From contig FJOG01000064.1 in the NCBI GenBank assembly GCA_900073065.1, forward strand, positions 83,819-147,818: a stretch of 64,000 nt of DNA, in the 5' to 3' direction. Positions within the stretch are counted from its first letter, which is position 1. The number at the start of each line of letters is the position of its first letter. The translations under genes and the position numbers were made by a program. Shown in pieces: positions 1 to 12,593 of this stretch. This DNA is from Phialocephala subalpina. Its lineage: Eukaryota; Ascomycota; Leotiomycetes; Helotiales; Mollisiaceae. The notes under the pieces are model-generated. The model had not been told where the DNA came from, ran no database searches, and worked only from the letters and a program-made list of their open reading frames with translations.

Positions 1-3000
1 TTTTTTTTATTTTTTTAATTATTATAATTTCACTTTTTTTATTAATTATACTTTAGAGTTTCTTTATTTATTTAATTTTTTTTTATATATGCTTTAAAGA
101 TTACACTTTTTTTTTTATCGTCGAAACGACTCTAATATATAAAAGGATAAGAGATTATTAATAATTTCGATATTAATAATATTAATTATATAATTATTTT
201 TTATTATTATAAATTGCATATCGATATTAAAATAATTACAAAATATATTTAAATCTTTAAATATTTAATCTTTTTAATCTTTTTAATTCTTTTAATCTTT
301 TAATTTTCATTTAATCTTTATTTAATTCTTTATTTATTTCGCTTTTTCCGCCATTATAATTTCCGTTGCCGCTTTTTTTCTTTTTAACGAAAAATCTCTA
401 ATACTTTATATATTTAATTACATTTAAAATATATTAAAACTATATTTAATTATATTTGACTATATTATAAAAGTATTAAATATTTAATTAAAAGAATATT
501 TATTATAATACTTTAAAGAATTTATTTTATTTATTTTATTTTATTTACTTTTTTTCTTTATTTTATTTATAATGTTTTTATTTCGTACTAATTTAAAATT
601 ACGACTTTTTTATATTATTACTTTTTTTTTATAATTCAATTTTACTTTAATTCTCTAATTTATATAATTTTTAAAGAAAATAATTTTATTAATTAAATAT
701 ATTTTATTAATTTAAATACTTTACGCTTATTACCTTTAAAAACTCTCGTATTCCTTTTTTATAATTACGATATAAATACATTTATTAAATTTATTACTTT
801 CTTTTTAAAACCCATTTAATATAATTTATATAGAATAATACAAAAATTCTTTATTTATATTTTAAAATTTATTATTTAAAATTAACGCATTAAAGTTTTA
901 AATACGTGTAATACGCTTTTAAAATCTTATCGCAAAAGTAAATAAAATCTTTATAATTCTTTATTATTTATAACTTACGAATATTTGTTTGCTTTTTTTT
1001 GTGTAACTTTCTTACGAGTATAAGAACTTATAATTACTCCTTTTATAATTAAGATTTTTTCTTTTAAATTCTCGCGATTTTTTCTTTTTAAATTTAAATT
1101 ATTTAATACGCGATTATTTACGCATATATTCTACGGTTATTATTACTTTTTATTAAAATCCCCGGTAGAATCTTTTTATTATATCTCAAGAAAATATTAC
1201 GTAAAATCTTAAAAGTATAAATTTTATATTTCGAATGCATTAAAAAAAATACGAAAATTATAAACGAAATAATAAAAGAAATTCGCATTAAATAAAAGAA
1301 TATTAAAAATATAATGCCTTTAAAAAAAGTAATTACTATTAACGAAATCAACGAAATATTTATAAATACTAAAGAAAATATCGACGAAATAATAATTAAT
1401 TAATATAATAAAATCAAAAACGATATAATTATAAGATTTTCTAAGGAAATTCTAAAAAAATACAAAAAAGTAAATAAAAACTTTCTTATAAAAGTAAATA
1501 AAATTGAGAAAATACGCGTAAAAATTTAATAAATTCGCGAAAATTTATTTGAAACTTTTAATAAAAACTTCGCGCGTTATAATTTTAAATTCTCGATACG
1601 AATTTAATTATTTCTCTAATTTATAAAAGGACTTTTAATAAAATTTAATAGTAAATATACGTATTAATACTTTAATTAAATATTCCGTATAAAACTATTT
1701 ATATTTCGAGCTATTATTAGAGTTTTTAATATAATGATTATTAATCGAAATAAAGTTTTTCGATTTTTTTACACGCGATTACTTTTTCGATTTATCGATT
1801 ATAAAAAGGCTTTAAAATATATAAAAGCAGCGAATAAAAAATTAAAAGTAAATATTTTAAAGAGAATAATTTTAACGAAACTCGAGTTTACTTTCTATAA
1901 AAGCGGAATCCTAATAAATGGGAACTATATAAAAGAGCTTTTCTTTATTTTCGCCGATAAACTTAAAAACTAAAGAATCGTAATAATTATTAATAGAAAT
2001 ATTTCGATCGCGAACTTTATTATTTATTCGAATAATATCGATAAAAATTTAAACTTTCTTATAAACGCGAATAGTATATTTTTTACTAATAATCTTAAAA
2101 TTAAACTTTTTAGTTTAATATTTAATTAAATTCTCGTTTTAATTGCTTTTAGTCTTTTTAATTTAATTCTTTCTACGATTATCTCGATTTTATCGACGCT
2201 TATTAAATTTACTAAGAAAATTATTACCAATAATAAGGATTACAAAAGAATAATTAATTTCACACAAAAAAAGCTTAGAGTAACTTATGCCCCTTTTTCT
2301 AATTATAATGCAACTTTTTCCCGCTTTATAATTAAATCTTTAATTAGTAAAATACGTGCTTTAAACGAATATATATATAATATAATTAAATCTTAAAAAT
2401 TAAATGCGATGTTTTTCGATAATTTAAACTTCCGTAATTAGATTAAAGTTTTGATTAGTATTTATAATACTTTTTAGTATACGTAAAGTAAATAATTTTA
2501 TTATACTTATTATTAGGTTCTTTTTAAAGATCTCAATATAATTCCAAAGGAAAATTAAAATTAAATCAAAAGTATAATAAAGAAATTAATTAAAGTCTAC
2601 GAGTTATATATTAAAAGAACGAGTTTTCGATTTACTTAAGTTTATTTCGATTCTCGCTTTTAATTTTAAAAAATTAACGCTATTTTATAATATAAATAAA
2701 AAGTATTAATAAAAGACCGATTTTAATTCTTTAAAACTTTTATTGTTTTTACTCGAGTTTCTTCGATTCAATTTATTACCGATTTAAATACTATAATTAT
2801 ATACGTCATATAAAACTTCTTTAAATAAATTAAAAAGAAAAGTATTTTATTTAATCTCTTTAAAAAAAATCGAAATACTAAAGTTTTACGCTCGTTAAAA
2901 CTCTTTTAATCACAATTATTTTTTGTGTAACGTATACTTCCTTTTTATTTTTAGTTTTTATAAATAGACTTTAAATTATAATTAATTTTTTATCGTTTTT

Positions 3001-4270
3001 CTAAAGATTATTCTTTTTATTTCATCGTTTACTTTTATTTAATAAAATTCTCTTTAAATAAGAAATTAAATTATATTATTTACGAAGAAAAAAACGCCGA
3101 ATTATTATATATTAAAGTTATTTTTTCTTATTTAATACGAATTAATTATTAGCGAGCTAACGATATTAAAAAACTCGATCGCTAAAAATTAAAATATTAA
3201 TAAAAACTTATTTATTACTAAATATCTAAGCAAAAAACGAAAATAAAATTATTATATTTAAAAAAATATATAAACGAAATCTATGGAAATTCGATTTTAA
3301 GATTTCGAATTATATATTTATCGATTTAATACGTTCGTACGTTGTTTTTACGACGCTTCTCCCGTTAATTTAAACTTTCGAGTGTCTTTTTTAATTAATT
3401 TAGTTTTTATTAGTACGAATAGTAAAATTTATAGAGATACAACGTACGCTGATTTTAAGGAGGCTTATAATACGCTTCGAATCCCTTCTCGACGTAATCT
3501 TTTTTAGTTTACGACTAACGATAAATTATTCTTTAATAGTATTTAATTTAAAGGAGTTAACGCAATTTTCGATATAATTCGCTGCGTTAAACCTTTAAAT
3601 CACTTTATTATCCGATTCGAAATATCTTAATAATTAAATTATAATAATACTCTTATAAATCGATATTTACTTATTTAATAACGTGAGTAAACTATTAAGC
3701 AAATCAAGTAAACCCTTTAATATCTTGAGATGAAAGAAAAGGAAATATTCCTTAGTAATAAGTCTTTCTATAAATATATAAGCGAGAAATTAAAAATACT
3801 TATAAAAGATAATCGAGAGTATTTAATTATCTTTAACGATAAAAACGAGTCCGAGATTTGTTTGCCTCCTTTTCCCCCTTTATTAGACTTTAAAAGAAAA
3901 AGTAAAGAGATTCTAAACGAGATTACGTTTAAATAAGTATTGCGCGAAACCGCCGAAATACTTAAAAATAATAACTCGTTTAAATTATGAGTTTATAGCT
4001 TAAAAAATACAATCAAGAAATTAATAAATAATTTTAATATTTATTGCGATATATTTATATATAATTAGCTTTTATTTTCTTCTTTTGAGACTCGGAACGA
4101 GTCTAATATATAAGGGGACGATTATGGCGAAGCGATTTGTTTTACTTCAAAAATCTTTATTTATAGTAGTAATTTCGGAGGTTTATATTAACCACGTGTC
4201 CTCTAATACATAAGGAGCTTTCTACTCTCTGAGAAATAATAAGAACCTTTTGCCACTCCATTTTGCTAGC
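1..4270. repeat. AT-rich, RIP-degraded retroelement block
   Basis: The stretch is overwhelmingly A+T, rich in TA steps, with stops in all frames and no credible gene. This is the look of repeats mutated by RIP (C:G to T:A) in ascomycetes. Two related segments lie about 4 kb apart: around 119-150 (ACGACTCTAATATATAA followed by AAGG) and around 4087-4120 (ACGAGTCTAATATATAA followed by GGGG). The left copy carries A or T where the right copy carries G or C. I infer the two long terminal repeats of a dead LTR element with its polyprotein lost in between, but no Gag-Pol motif is readable. Base composition becomes normal near 4250. Short ORFs inside are chance products of AT-rich sequence. Confidence 0.75.
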
Positions 4271-4589
4271 TTTACTACGTATAACGAATAATTATAAAAG
4301 CGAAGTCAAGTATTTGCCAAAGCCTATGAGTTTACTATAATTATGCAAGATTGGGTGGTTTTCCTCTAAGAGAGCCATTACCCTTTTACATTATATATTT
4401 GTCTCTACTTGAACACAGATCAAAAAAATATCAATCCCGTATCGAAACTATCTCCCTATCATGGATGACTTCCATTCATCTGACGTGGCTTTATGAAAGA
4501 TTCTTTTGGGCAAGGTTTTAAAAACCATCTAGAGAGTGTCATCAGTTGCAGATTTTTTATCAACCAAGGGAAAGGAAGGGACTTATGGC

Positions 4590-6605
4590 TTACGTCGGAT
4601 CAAAACCTGGCTTCCTTTCCGCCTCCTCAAGTGTAAATCCATTCGCCGTCCATGCAAACGTCAAGTCCGTATCCGGACAGAGGCTCATCCAGTCAAAGTC
4701 CTCATAACGCCTAGTCTGCAAAAGCTTGAAGTATTGAAGTCTGGAACCAGGGTGGAGAGAGACGAGCGGACCGTCTTTCGTTCCGTTTTTGAACGTGCTG
4801 ACACAGGGAGTATTCCAGCTTGTCTTCTCGAGCCATTTTAACGCGTGCTTCTGCCATGCCCCTGGGATATGCGATTTCGGACAGAATGAGCCGTAGTTCT
4901 CGGTTTGCAATTTGGTGACCAGATCAATCATGTACGCTGTCAGGATCTCGATCGACGACGTCACGCTGCCATGCCCAAGAGGACTACCTGGTCCCAGATA
5001 TACCAGATAGTTTGGCATGTTAGCCGCAGTCATTGAGAGATAGCATTCGGGGTTATCGTCCCATACTTTTCCTAGGTCCACGCCATTTCGTCCAATGACG
5101 GGAAAACGCGGACTGAAGGTGATGTTGAAACCGGTGGCGCAAATGATTGTGTCGACTGAAACCTCTACGCCGGAAGCGGACCTTAGACCATTGGGTGTAA
5201 AACTATCAATCTCTCCCCAGATGACTTCCACCTTGTCGGCGCAAAGAGCTTCAAGATATCCATTTCCAGGGGTAGGACGCCGACACCTGCATCGAAGCTA
5301 TTAGAGCGTGAGAGTCGAGACAACCGCCCTAGACTTACCCAACAGCGAAGTCTGGGATCAAGACCTTCAAAAGCTCAGGTTTCTTTGCGAGTTTTTCTTG
5401 CATCTGCTTGATAGAGAAGTCCTTCGCCGCTTGTTGTTCCAGCGAGTCCTTCAGATATAGTCGAAATCTTCCATTCAGCTCATTTTCCACTTCTTTCCGG
5501 TACTGGAGGTAGTCGTCCGGATTCTCGGCCCAGTGGTCCTTCTGCTCTTGTGTGAACGTCACATTTGAACCATCGGGGCCGGCAAATTTCTGCGCAAAAC
5601 CAGCCGTGATCCATGTCGGGCTCCGCATGAAAACATATATTTTCTTTGCCTTGTCGAGAATAGCAGGAAGTATTTGCACTCCACTGGACCCATTTCCAAT
5701 GAGAGCAACGGTGTGTCCTTTGAGATCTGATTTCGTATTCCAAGATGCAGAGTGAAGGATTTGGCCTTTAAAAGTCTCCCTCTGGGGAATAGAGGGCCAT
5801 TTCCACTCATTAACAAAGCCAGTGCCATTGACCAGAACGTCACACTCGTCCATGAAAATCTCTCCCACTTCTCCAGATGTGTCGGACCGATTGGATACCG
5901 TAAGATCTCGACCGTCAGTACGACGGACTGCGACTTCCCATTTCTGACGTTCTTCTATCCAACGAGCTCCCACAACTTTATGGGAAGTCTTCACATATTG
6001 TCTGAGATTATGCTGGTCTGCCATGGCGTCGATATACGCTTGGATGTCAGGTTGGCCGGCGTAATATGACTTGAAGCGAGGATTTGGTGCCCAGCTGGAT
6101 GACAGGTCCATTAGCGTCAAACACATGAGATTTGGCTATTACATACACACCTGAATTGGTAATTGTGCGATGGGATATCACATGCACAGCCCGGATACCT
6201 GTTCTCATACCTGCGGCGTTGTCAACAAATACCAACACTAATTTAGACCTGGACTTCGGCCGCGGCAGAATATCACAAACCATGTTCCTCCAACATTGTC
6301 TATACTGACATTAGATATATATTCTATATCAAATTGAGATTCAACTCACTATTCTTCTCATAAACAGTAAGACACGCCGATTTCAGCGTCCCGACATCGA
6401 CCTCTCTCGCAAAACACAAGCCACTGAAACCAGCACCAACGACAATGATCTTAACGGCTCGGGGGGTACCCATTGGAATTTGTGAAAGTACATATGCCAA
6501 TTCATCTTGGTCTCTGTATGCTTTCGTTGGTCCAGCTGGATCTGGCAGCTCGGGCAAAAGAGTTTGGAAGTATTTTACTGCTTCGAGTGCTGCAGCGGTA
6601 GCCAT
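4590..6605 (-). CDS. Baeyer-Villiger-type flavin monooxygenase (BVMO 1)
   Basis: This looks like an intact class B flavoprotein monooxygenase, a family that uses FAD and NADPH to insert oxygen next to a ketone. Exon 1 (6605-6350) carries the FAD Rossmann motif GAGFSG at about residues 57-62. A small exon (6299-6277) gives GGTWF and is followed by ENRYPGCACDIPSH. The large exon ending near 5335 has the BVMO fingerprint FxGxxxHxxxW as FKGQILHSASW and a second dinucleotide motif, GNGSSG. The last exon restores GCRRPTPGNGYLEAL and ATGF and runs to a stop at 4590. There are about four introns; the junction after TWF is not fully resolved. Three TGCGGAAAG motifs lie upstream. Its neighbour is a divergent-family esterase, which fits a ketone-to-ester-to-alcohol route. 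The substrate cannot be read from sequence. Confidence 0.88.
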
Positions 6606-7252
6606 TGAATTGTCTTAGGGATTTTTGGGGATTGTAATTAATGTTGAATGGAAGGTAGTTTAGGATTGGGGTTATTGATTTAGTTTCTTGAGCATTGAGA
6701 GGTCTTACATAGAGCGGATGCAAATGTTTGCGGAAAGAGCTGCCCAATCACCACCCACAGCCAGGGGTTTAATCGCGGGGGAGACGGCTTCAGCAGATAG
6801 TAGACTCTTAGACCGAAATATTCTCTTTGAAAACTTCCGAATCTAGAGGATTGATTCCGAAGACTCCCTAGTCGGAATGTTGGGGTTGGTTAGGTCCGGA
6901 TCCGTTTCCGTAACCCTGGCGACCCTTCCTGGAAAGGAAAAGATACTTTTTGAATGTGCGGAAAGGTTCCCTACTGTTTGCGGAAAGCAGTCCAAATTTA
7001 GCGTTCCGCGACAAGATGCCGTTGTTTAACCTTGGAAATTTGGTAATGGCTCAAGAAGCAGGGGCTGATAGGGAGTAGAACCAATGATAGTCCGGTCAAC
7101 GCTCACTGTGTAAAGTCAAAGTCAAAGTACTACGAGGCTCTGTGACTTGGCAGACTTCATTGTGGATTGTTGAATCGGCAGCTCGAACCTTTGTGTATTA
7201 CAAAATCGGGCAGTTCCTGATTGTTGCATACGATTGTCTTACGCTCTGTTTC
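6606..7252. promoter_or_regulatory. Upstream region of BVMO 1 with three TGCGGAAAG motifs
   Basis: No gene is visible in these 650 bases. TGCGGAAAG occurs at 6729-6737, 6957-6965 and 6979-6987, all upstream of the BVMO 1 start. Related TTTCCG strings sit nearby. CGG-containing sites are typical of Zn2Cys6 regulators, so these are candidate operators for the regulator at 12594-15003. That link is inference. Confidence 0.4.
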
Positions 7253-8302
7253 TCAGATATACTGCTTCAAAAAAGAAAGTATCTCCGCATTTCCCTCCTC
7301 CGTAATCTCTCCCAAAGGAAACAAAGTAAACCCATGTATCGCTTCTGGTACTATGACCAGCTTAGCAGTGTTCCCTGCGAGTGACCACTTTGATGCCATA
7401 AAAACACTGTCATCCAAGAGCGGATCCGCTGTCCCCACCACAAAAATAGCTGGGGGAAGGTCGTGTAAGTCATCATACAGTGGTGACCATATGCCTTTCT
7501 TCCGTTCTTCAAATGGGAACTGAGACGGGGGGAAAGCTGCATCAATATACTTGAAGGTATCACTTGCGCCCATTACTGCTCGTCGTTTGTGAGCCCTGAC
7601 GGAAGAAGTATATGTGAGATCGAAGATCCCGTAGGTTGGTGCCAGTGCCTTGATGTGTTTGCGAACATCGATTCCGCGTTCTCGTAGCCTAATTGCAGTC
7701 CAAATAGTCAAATACCCCCCCGCGCTTTCCCCGCCCATAAAGGTCAACGGACCACCGAGAGTTTTTTCACCTTCATCGGAAAGGGCAAAAAGGGCGGCGT
7801 CTAGACAGTCTTCACCCATGGATGGGAAAACAAATTCTGTAGCCAGTCTGTACTCGACGCTGACCACAACTAGAGATAACTCTGTAGCAATGTTCCCAAG
7901 CAGAGTGTCATGTGAGGCAGCAGAGCCGATGACGAAACCACCTGTAAATCCAATTCAGTGACATAGTTTTAGTCTATCAGAACGAAGTTACGAACCAGCG
8001 TGGAAGTGAAGAAACACTCCCTTAATGGGTGCATTGTTTCGAGGTAGAATGCGACGAAGGGAGATCTTGTGGTCCGCGTGAGATGATGCAATGATAACCG
8101 TCGTTGCATTAGCATCTAAGACAGGCTTGGGAAACCTGTTGGTGCCTTCCCGTCGCATACGACGGTAGTCTTCAGCACTTTCACATTCAAACCATTGTGT
8201 CTGCTTGCTTGTCGTTTCTTCGACTGAATCGATGATTTTGCGCCTCGATTCGAGCGTGGCTTGGTCGCAGTCGCTGATTTTGATTTGGAGAGACTGAGAC
8301 AT
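7253..8302 (-). CDS. Alpha/beta hydrolase, hormone-sensitive-lipase-type esterase
   Basis: A two-exon gene: exon 8302-7996, intron, exon 7941-7253. The splice is in phase and gives 331 residues, normal for the family. Across the junction the protein reads HFHAGGFVIGS, the HGG-type oxyanion-hole motif of the hormone-sensitive lipase group. The nucleophile elbow is GGESAGG. An acid in DPLLDD and a histidine in IHGF near the C-terminus complete a plausible Ser-Asp-His triad. There is no clear signal peptide, so the enzyme is probably intracellular. It lies between BVMO 1 and an acyl-CoA ligase, where an esterase could cleave the lactone or ester made by the monooxygenase. The start is the first ATG, which matches the usual N-terminal length. 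Confidence 0.87.
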
Positions 8303-8610
8303 GTTTTCAATCCTGATTGGAAATTGATGTTGAAGAATATTTGAGCGAGTGTAGGATTGAAAAAATACTTACTTTCCCCAAAAATTCAAGTTCAGACATA
8401 TATAAAGCAGGAAAGGCAACTACTGAAACTGGAGATGGAAGTGTGCGGAAGAATGCGACAACCTTTCCGAGACGGACCGGTCGTGGGAAATTGCGGATGA
8501 AACGGGGAAAACAGTAAATAAACTTCGCATATATATAAGCGACGAAAGACCAATCCGCGTCACATTGAAATTGTCATCAACAGAGATTTTTCGGGTGTTA
8601 TTTCCAAGAT
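8303..8610. promoter_or_regulatory. Divergent promoter between esterase and acyl-CoA ligase 1
   Basis: A short intergenic region serves two divergent genes. A TATA-like ATATATATAAG lies near 8528-8538, about 75 bases before the ligase ATG, and another ATATATAAA lies near 8398-8406. TGTGCGGAAG occurs near 8442 and an inverted CGGAAAG at 8463-8469, matching the motif upstream of BVMO 1. Confidence 0.4.
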
Positions 8611-10870
8611 ATGGCCATTTACGTTTCGAACTGCTCAATTGAGCTGCAACCCAATCGCTCAATTAGCGAGCTGATGGAACACAATGTCTGCAACACGTCC
8701 GAATCTAAAATCATTTACGAAGACACCCTGGTAGGGAAAACGGCAACTTATGGAGGTTTCCGACAGCAGGTGGCTCGATTGGCTTGGGGTTTGAAAGTAA
8801 ATGCTGGTTTAAAGAAAGGAGACATCGTCGCGATAACTTCGCCAAGCTGTGTGAGTTTCTTCTCGTGGTGAATTCCCAATCTTGGCTAATGGTTCAATTT
8901 TCTAGATTGACTATCTTCTCACTGTTCATGCCGTTTGGTATGCTGGACGCGTCGTCAGCCTGATAAACCACAGTTCCAGCAGCAATTAAATCGAACACGC
9001 GTTGAATCTAATAACACCTCGTTTTCTGGTCATCAGTGGGATAAAATCATACAGCGCTGCCCCCTTGAAAGCTGTCTCCAGGCACCGTGGAAATTTCGGG
9101 AAACCTCCAGTCTTGTTTTGTATCGGCCAACGAAGTAGTGATCTATCTCTGGTAAGCAAGTATCACGACACATTGAGAGATCATGCTCATGATCATTTCT
9201 ATGAACCTCTTCCATTTCTGCAGCTATCCGTCCAATAATAATTATATTAGATTCCTGAAGACATTTCTACTATTGATAGCGGCGAGCAGTGTTTCGGTCT
9301 GAAGGGTCAAGATGCTAGGAAGGTGTGCGCAGCCATTATCATGTCTAGTGGAACTACCGGATCCCCTAAAGCCGTCATGCTTTCTCATCACAATCTGGTT
9401 TCCTCTTCAGAACAGATGCGAAGACACAACCCTGAGAATTGGAATGGAGAACAGAGAGAAATATTTCTTCCGGTATGCCACTTTCTCTAGAACATTTTAG
9501 CCACCCCAGACTGATGCTTCAATTTCTTAGCCTTGTATGTATTATATAGCGCTAATTACAGGGGAACTCTTTTTGCAGAAGCTAGCCTCTCAGTGTCTCA
9601 TATTTATGGAATCTATGTTTGCGCAACCATGACATGTTGGCTTGGAGCTTATACCTTGATGATGCCCCAATTCGATCTAGAGCGCTATCTGCAGGTTAGT
9701 ATTTGAGTTAGCGGTATCAATTAAATATTACAAGTCATCAACTGGTTCCTTCTTAATAGTTGATGTTTAGCCGTAATGCGACTCTTGCCAGGATAGTCCC
9801 CACTATTGCAAAGGCTCTTTCCGAGTCTCCTTTAGTGCAAAAGTACACATATCCATTGCTGCAATATTTCTCCTGTTCGACCGCACCATCGACGGTGAGT
9901 TATCAAAGTTTACCGCTTGTGCATATATTTGCTAATCATGAATCAAATGCATGCGAACGTGGCATCAAGCCTGAAAAGGGCATTTCCAAAAGTGGCCATA
10001 TGCCAAAGTCTGTCTGCTCCTTTCTCTGTTTCAATGCTATCATTCAAACTCTATTTCATTCCATCGTGACTGACACGAATCTAGCGTACGGTTGCACTGA
10101 GGTATCGGGTGCAGTAGCCCAGTCCGGAGTTCGTGACACCAAGTGCCCATTGGTACGTGCGGGCTCTCTCATAGCCAATGTTGAGATGAAACTTGTCGAT
10201 GAAGAAGGCAGAGATATTGTCAAAGAAAGCTCGGGTGAAATATTAATCAAGGGCCCAAATGTTATGATGGGATATAAAGGTAATACGGAAGCAAGTGCAG
10301 AATGCAAGACAGCCGATGGAGAATGGTACCGGACCGGAGATGTTGGGAAATTTGACAAGAATGGATATCTAACAATGTGAGAGATGATCTCATAACGACC
10401 CCAACAATTTACTAAAATCACTTCTAAAGTGTTGATCGTATCAAAGGCATCATCAAGTACAAAGAGTACCAATGCTCTTTTCTTTTTCTTTTCTCCTTAA
10501 AACCCCGTTTTTATCCAAGAATGATCTGACTTTTTCATTCCGCAGATTCCAGGTTGCGCCAACCGAACTTGAAGAAATTATCAGCCGACATCCCACCGTC
10601 TCCGAAGTCTGTGTAATTGGAGTTTGGAATGAGATGCAATCTACAGAAGTCCCTCGTGCTTTCATTGTTCTCAAGTCACCCAGGTTAGAGTCTACCACTA
10701 CGGCATCACAGATTGACGAGTTTGTCAAGAGTCAGGTTGCTGGTTATAAGGCTCTGCGAGGTGGAATATGTTTCGTGCAGATGTTACCAAAGTCTCCAAC
10801 TGGCAAGATCTTGAGAAAGGAACTGAGGAAAGAAGACACGGCCGATAGTCTGATTAGGTCGAACCTTTGA
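8611..10870 (+). pseudogene. Acyl-CoA ligase 1 (AMP-forming, 4-coumarate-CoA-ligase-like) with an in-frame stop
   Basis: A member of the ANL superfamily, which activates a carboxylic acid as acyl-AMP and then forms the CoA thioester. The gene has at least six exons. The P-loop SSGTTGSPKAVML is intact (near 9340-9385), as are YGCTE (10084), GEWYRTGD (10320), VDRIKG after an intron, APTELEE in the last exon and PTGKILRKEL at the end. However, in the second exon a TAA at 8987-8989 stands inside a conserved stretch (SSSSN, stop, IEHAL), where a sense codon, probably Glu, is expected. No splice site pair removes it cleanly. If the base is right the product is truncated before the P-loop. A sequencing error or unusual splicing could make it functional. 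Confidence 0.72.
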
Positions 10871-11265
10871 CTCAAAGTTGTCAATTGATTCTTGTTGATT
10901 CCCAGGAAGGTCTCTTTGACCTGCCTGTAAGCTCTTGGGTCTGTTGTAGTTCGTGGTGGTTATACCTTTATATACCAATTAACTTGAGGGTTGAAATCAA
11001 GTTTCTGCTGGAATTTTGGCCTTGAGGAATTATTGCATTGCTGCCGAGTAATTCTTTGCACATTTCGTATTTCCCGATCCTTGGTCTCGAATACAGATAT
11101 GTTGTTACAAGCATAAGTACTTCGTGGTTGTGGATGAGCAAGTACACATGATAAATCAATTTTATAATCTCACTGTCATTCGGGAATGTCTCCTACTTTG
11201 TACGAAAATTGTGGTACTATTCAGATTGATCAAGTCCCTGGAGTTTATCTACTATTACAGGAACA
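10871..11265. other. Intergenic region between convergent genes
   Basis: This is the 3' flank of ligase 1 (plus) and SDR 1 (minus). I see no gene, repeat or clear regulatory structure. Confidence 0.5.
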
Positions 11266-12250
11266 ATTACCATCCCCCATCGATATTGAAGGTCTATACA
11301 ACATGTCAGAGCTGCTGGGAGATAGATAATATTGAGAGCTATATATACTGCACCAGTACAAAAGCTGCTATAGCTGCTTAGTAGGAAAATTACGAGTCGG
11401 GATATCTCCTCCGGCTCAGCACACCGTCCTAAAGCGCATCTGGCTCCGAAGGCAGCATTTGTCTTGTTGTCTGGAGCCATGCCTGCTATTAACGGAGTAT
11501 CAACAACTCCACTGGAATAAATATTAGGCAATTCTAACATTCAAGCGGACATGTAAGATTAGATTAAACTAGAGAGTAAACCAACGGAGAAATTGCGTTG
11601 ATGCGAATGCCTTGGCTTCCGACTTCCTTCGCCACCGATTTCGTAAGTGATATCACACCAGCTTTGCTGGCTGCATAAGCCGAGTTAAAGGCTGCTCCGT
11701 TGTGGGCAACCACACTTGCAGCATTGACAATGGAGCACCCGCGCTCAGTCATACATTGCAGCTGAGCACGCATACAATTCTTAACCCCATCGAGATTAAC
11801 TCTCATAACTCGGTTCCATTCAGAATCTTCCATTTCTAAATAAAGGAGTTAATACTAGAGAAATTGCTTTAAGATAGAGAGGACTCCTCTACCTTTTAAC
11901 TGTCCCTGAGATGTTCTAATTTTCCGGTCTTTCCCAATAACACCCGCGAGGTTGGCGGCACCATTCAGAGCTCCAAGGGCAGCTATAACTTTTTGTGTAG
12001 CTTCAAGGCATGCTTGAGCATCACGGACATCGCATGCGACGGCAATCGAATGGCCAGATCCGTAGGTCTCGTTAATGAAGGCTTCTACCTCCCGCGGCTC
12101 GTTGATATCCACGAGGCCAATCGACGCACCAGCGGAAGCCAAGAGTAGTGAAGTTGTTTTGCCTATCCCAGAAGAAGCCCCAGTAACCATAATGACAAGA
12201 CCTTCAACGTTGGGAGCAGTCCATTCCAGGGCTGTTATTGTTGAAGACAT
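11266..12250 (-). CDS. Short-chain dehydrogenase/reductase (SDR 1)
   Basis: A classical SDR of about 260 residues with several small introns. The NAD(P) motif is TGASSGIG near residues 24-31 and an Asp follows in GLVDIN, which suggests NAD preference. NLAG, the catalytic region NAASVV and YAASK (the YxxxK pair) are present. Splicing a CC|T junction gives PGVVDTP, and a final 28-base exon (11293-11266) ends the protein in TGATFNIDGGW, the usual SDR C-terminus. No stop or frameshift interrupts it. Its place in the cluster suggests oxidation of an alcohol released by ester cleavage, but the substrate is unknown. Confidence 0.85.
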
Positions 12251-12593
12251 GATTGAAAATATTGCACTAAATTGTCGAGTGGATTATAGAAATAAGTGAA
12301 ATACAATAGAAACTGGATTTTCAAAAGAAGTATGCGCTTGCCAAATCAAAATATAACTCCTTGACTGTCGGTTGAGTGCGTTTTCTTGCGGCTTACTGGA
12401 TACCCGCCGCCCAATAAGCTCCCGGCCATTCCGCCATCCCGCCTCCGCAACCCCGCATTCATGCCATCACGGACACGGTCCGCGTCTTAAAAGTATGCTT
12501 CCCAGATCGACAGGGGACGCAAAAGAAAGTGCCGTGACAACTCCACTAACTTCTCGAGAACATTATCCACTGTTCTACGCAAATTGAGCACAA
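12251..12593. other. Divergent intergenic region between SDR 1 and the Zn2Cys6 regulator
   Basis: This is the shared promoter space for two divergently transcribed genes. It contains CGG and CCG triplets, such as CACGGTCCGCG near 12475, but no repeated site that I would call with confidence. Confidence 0.35.

Noticed and set aside
1118..1973. Short frames in the AT-rich block (1118-1351 minus, 1734-1973 plus)
   Set aside because: Composition is Ile/Lys/Phe/Tyr-only, as expected from AT-rich RIP sequence. No protein motif.
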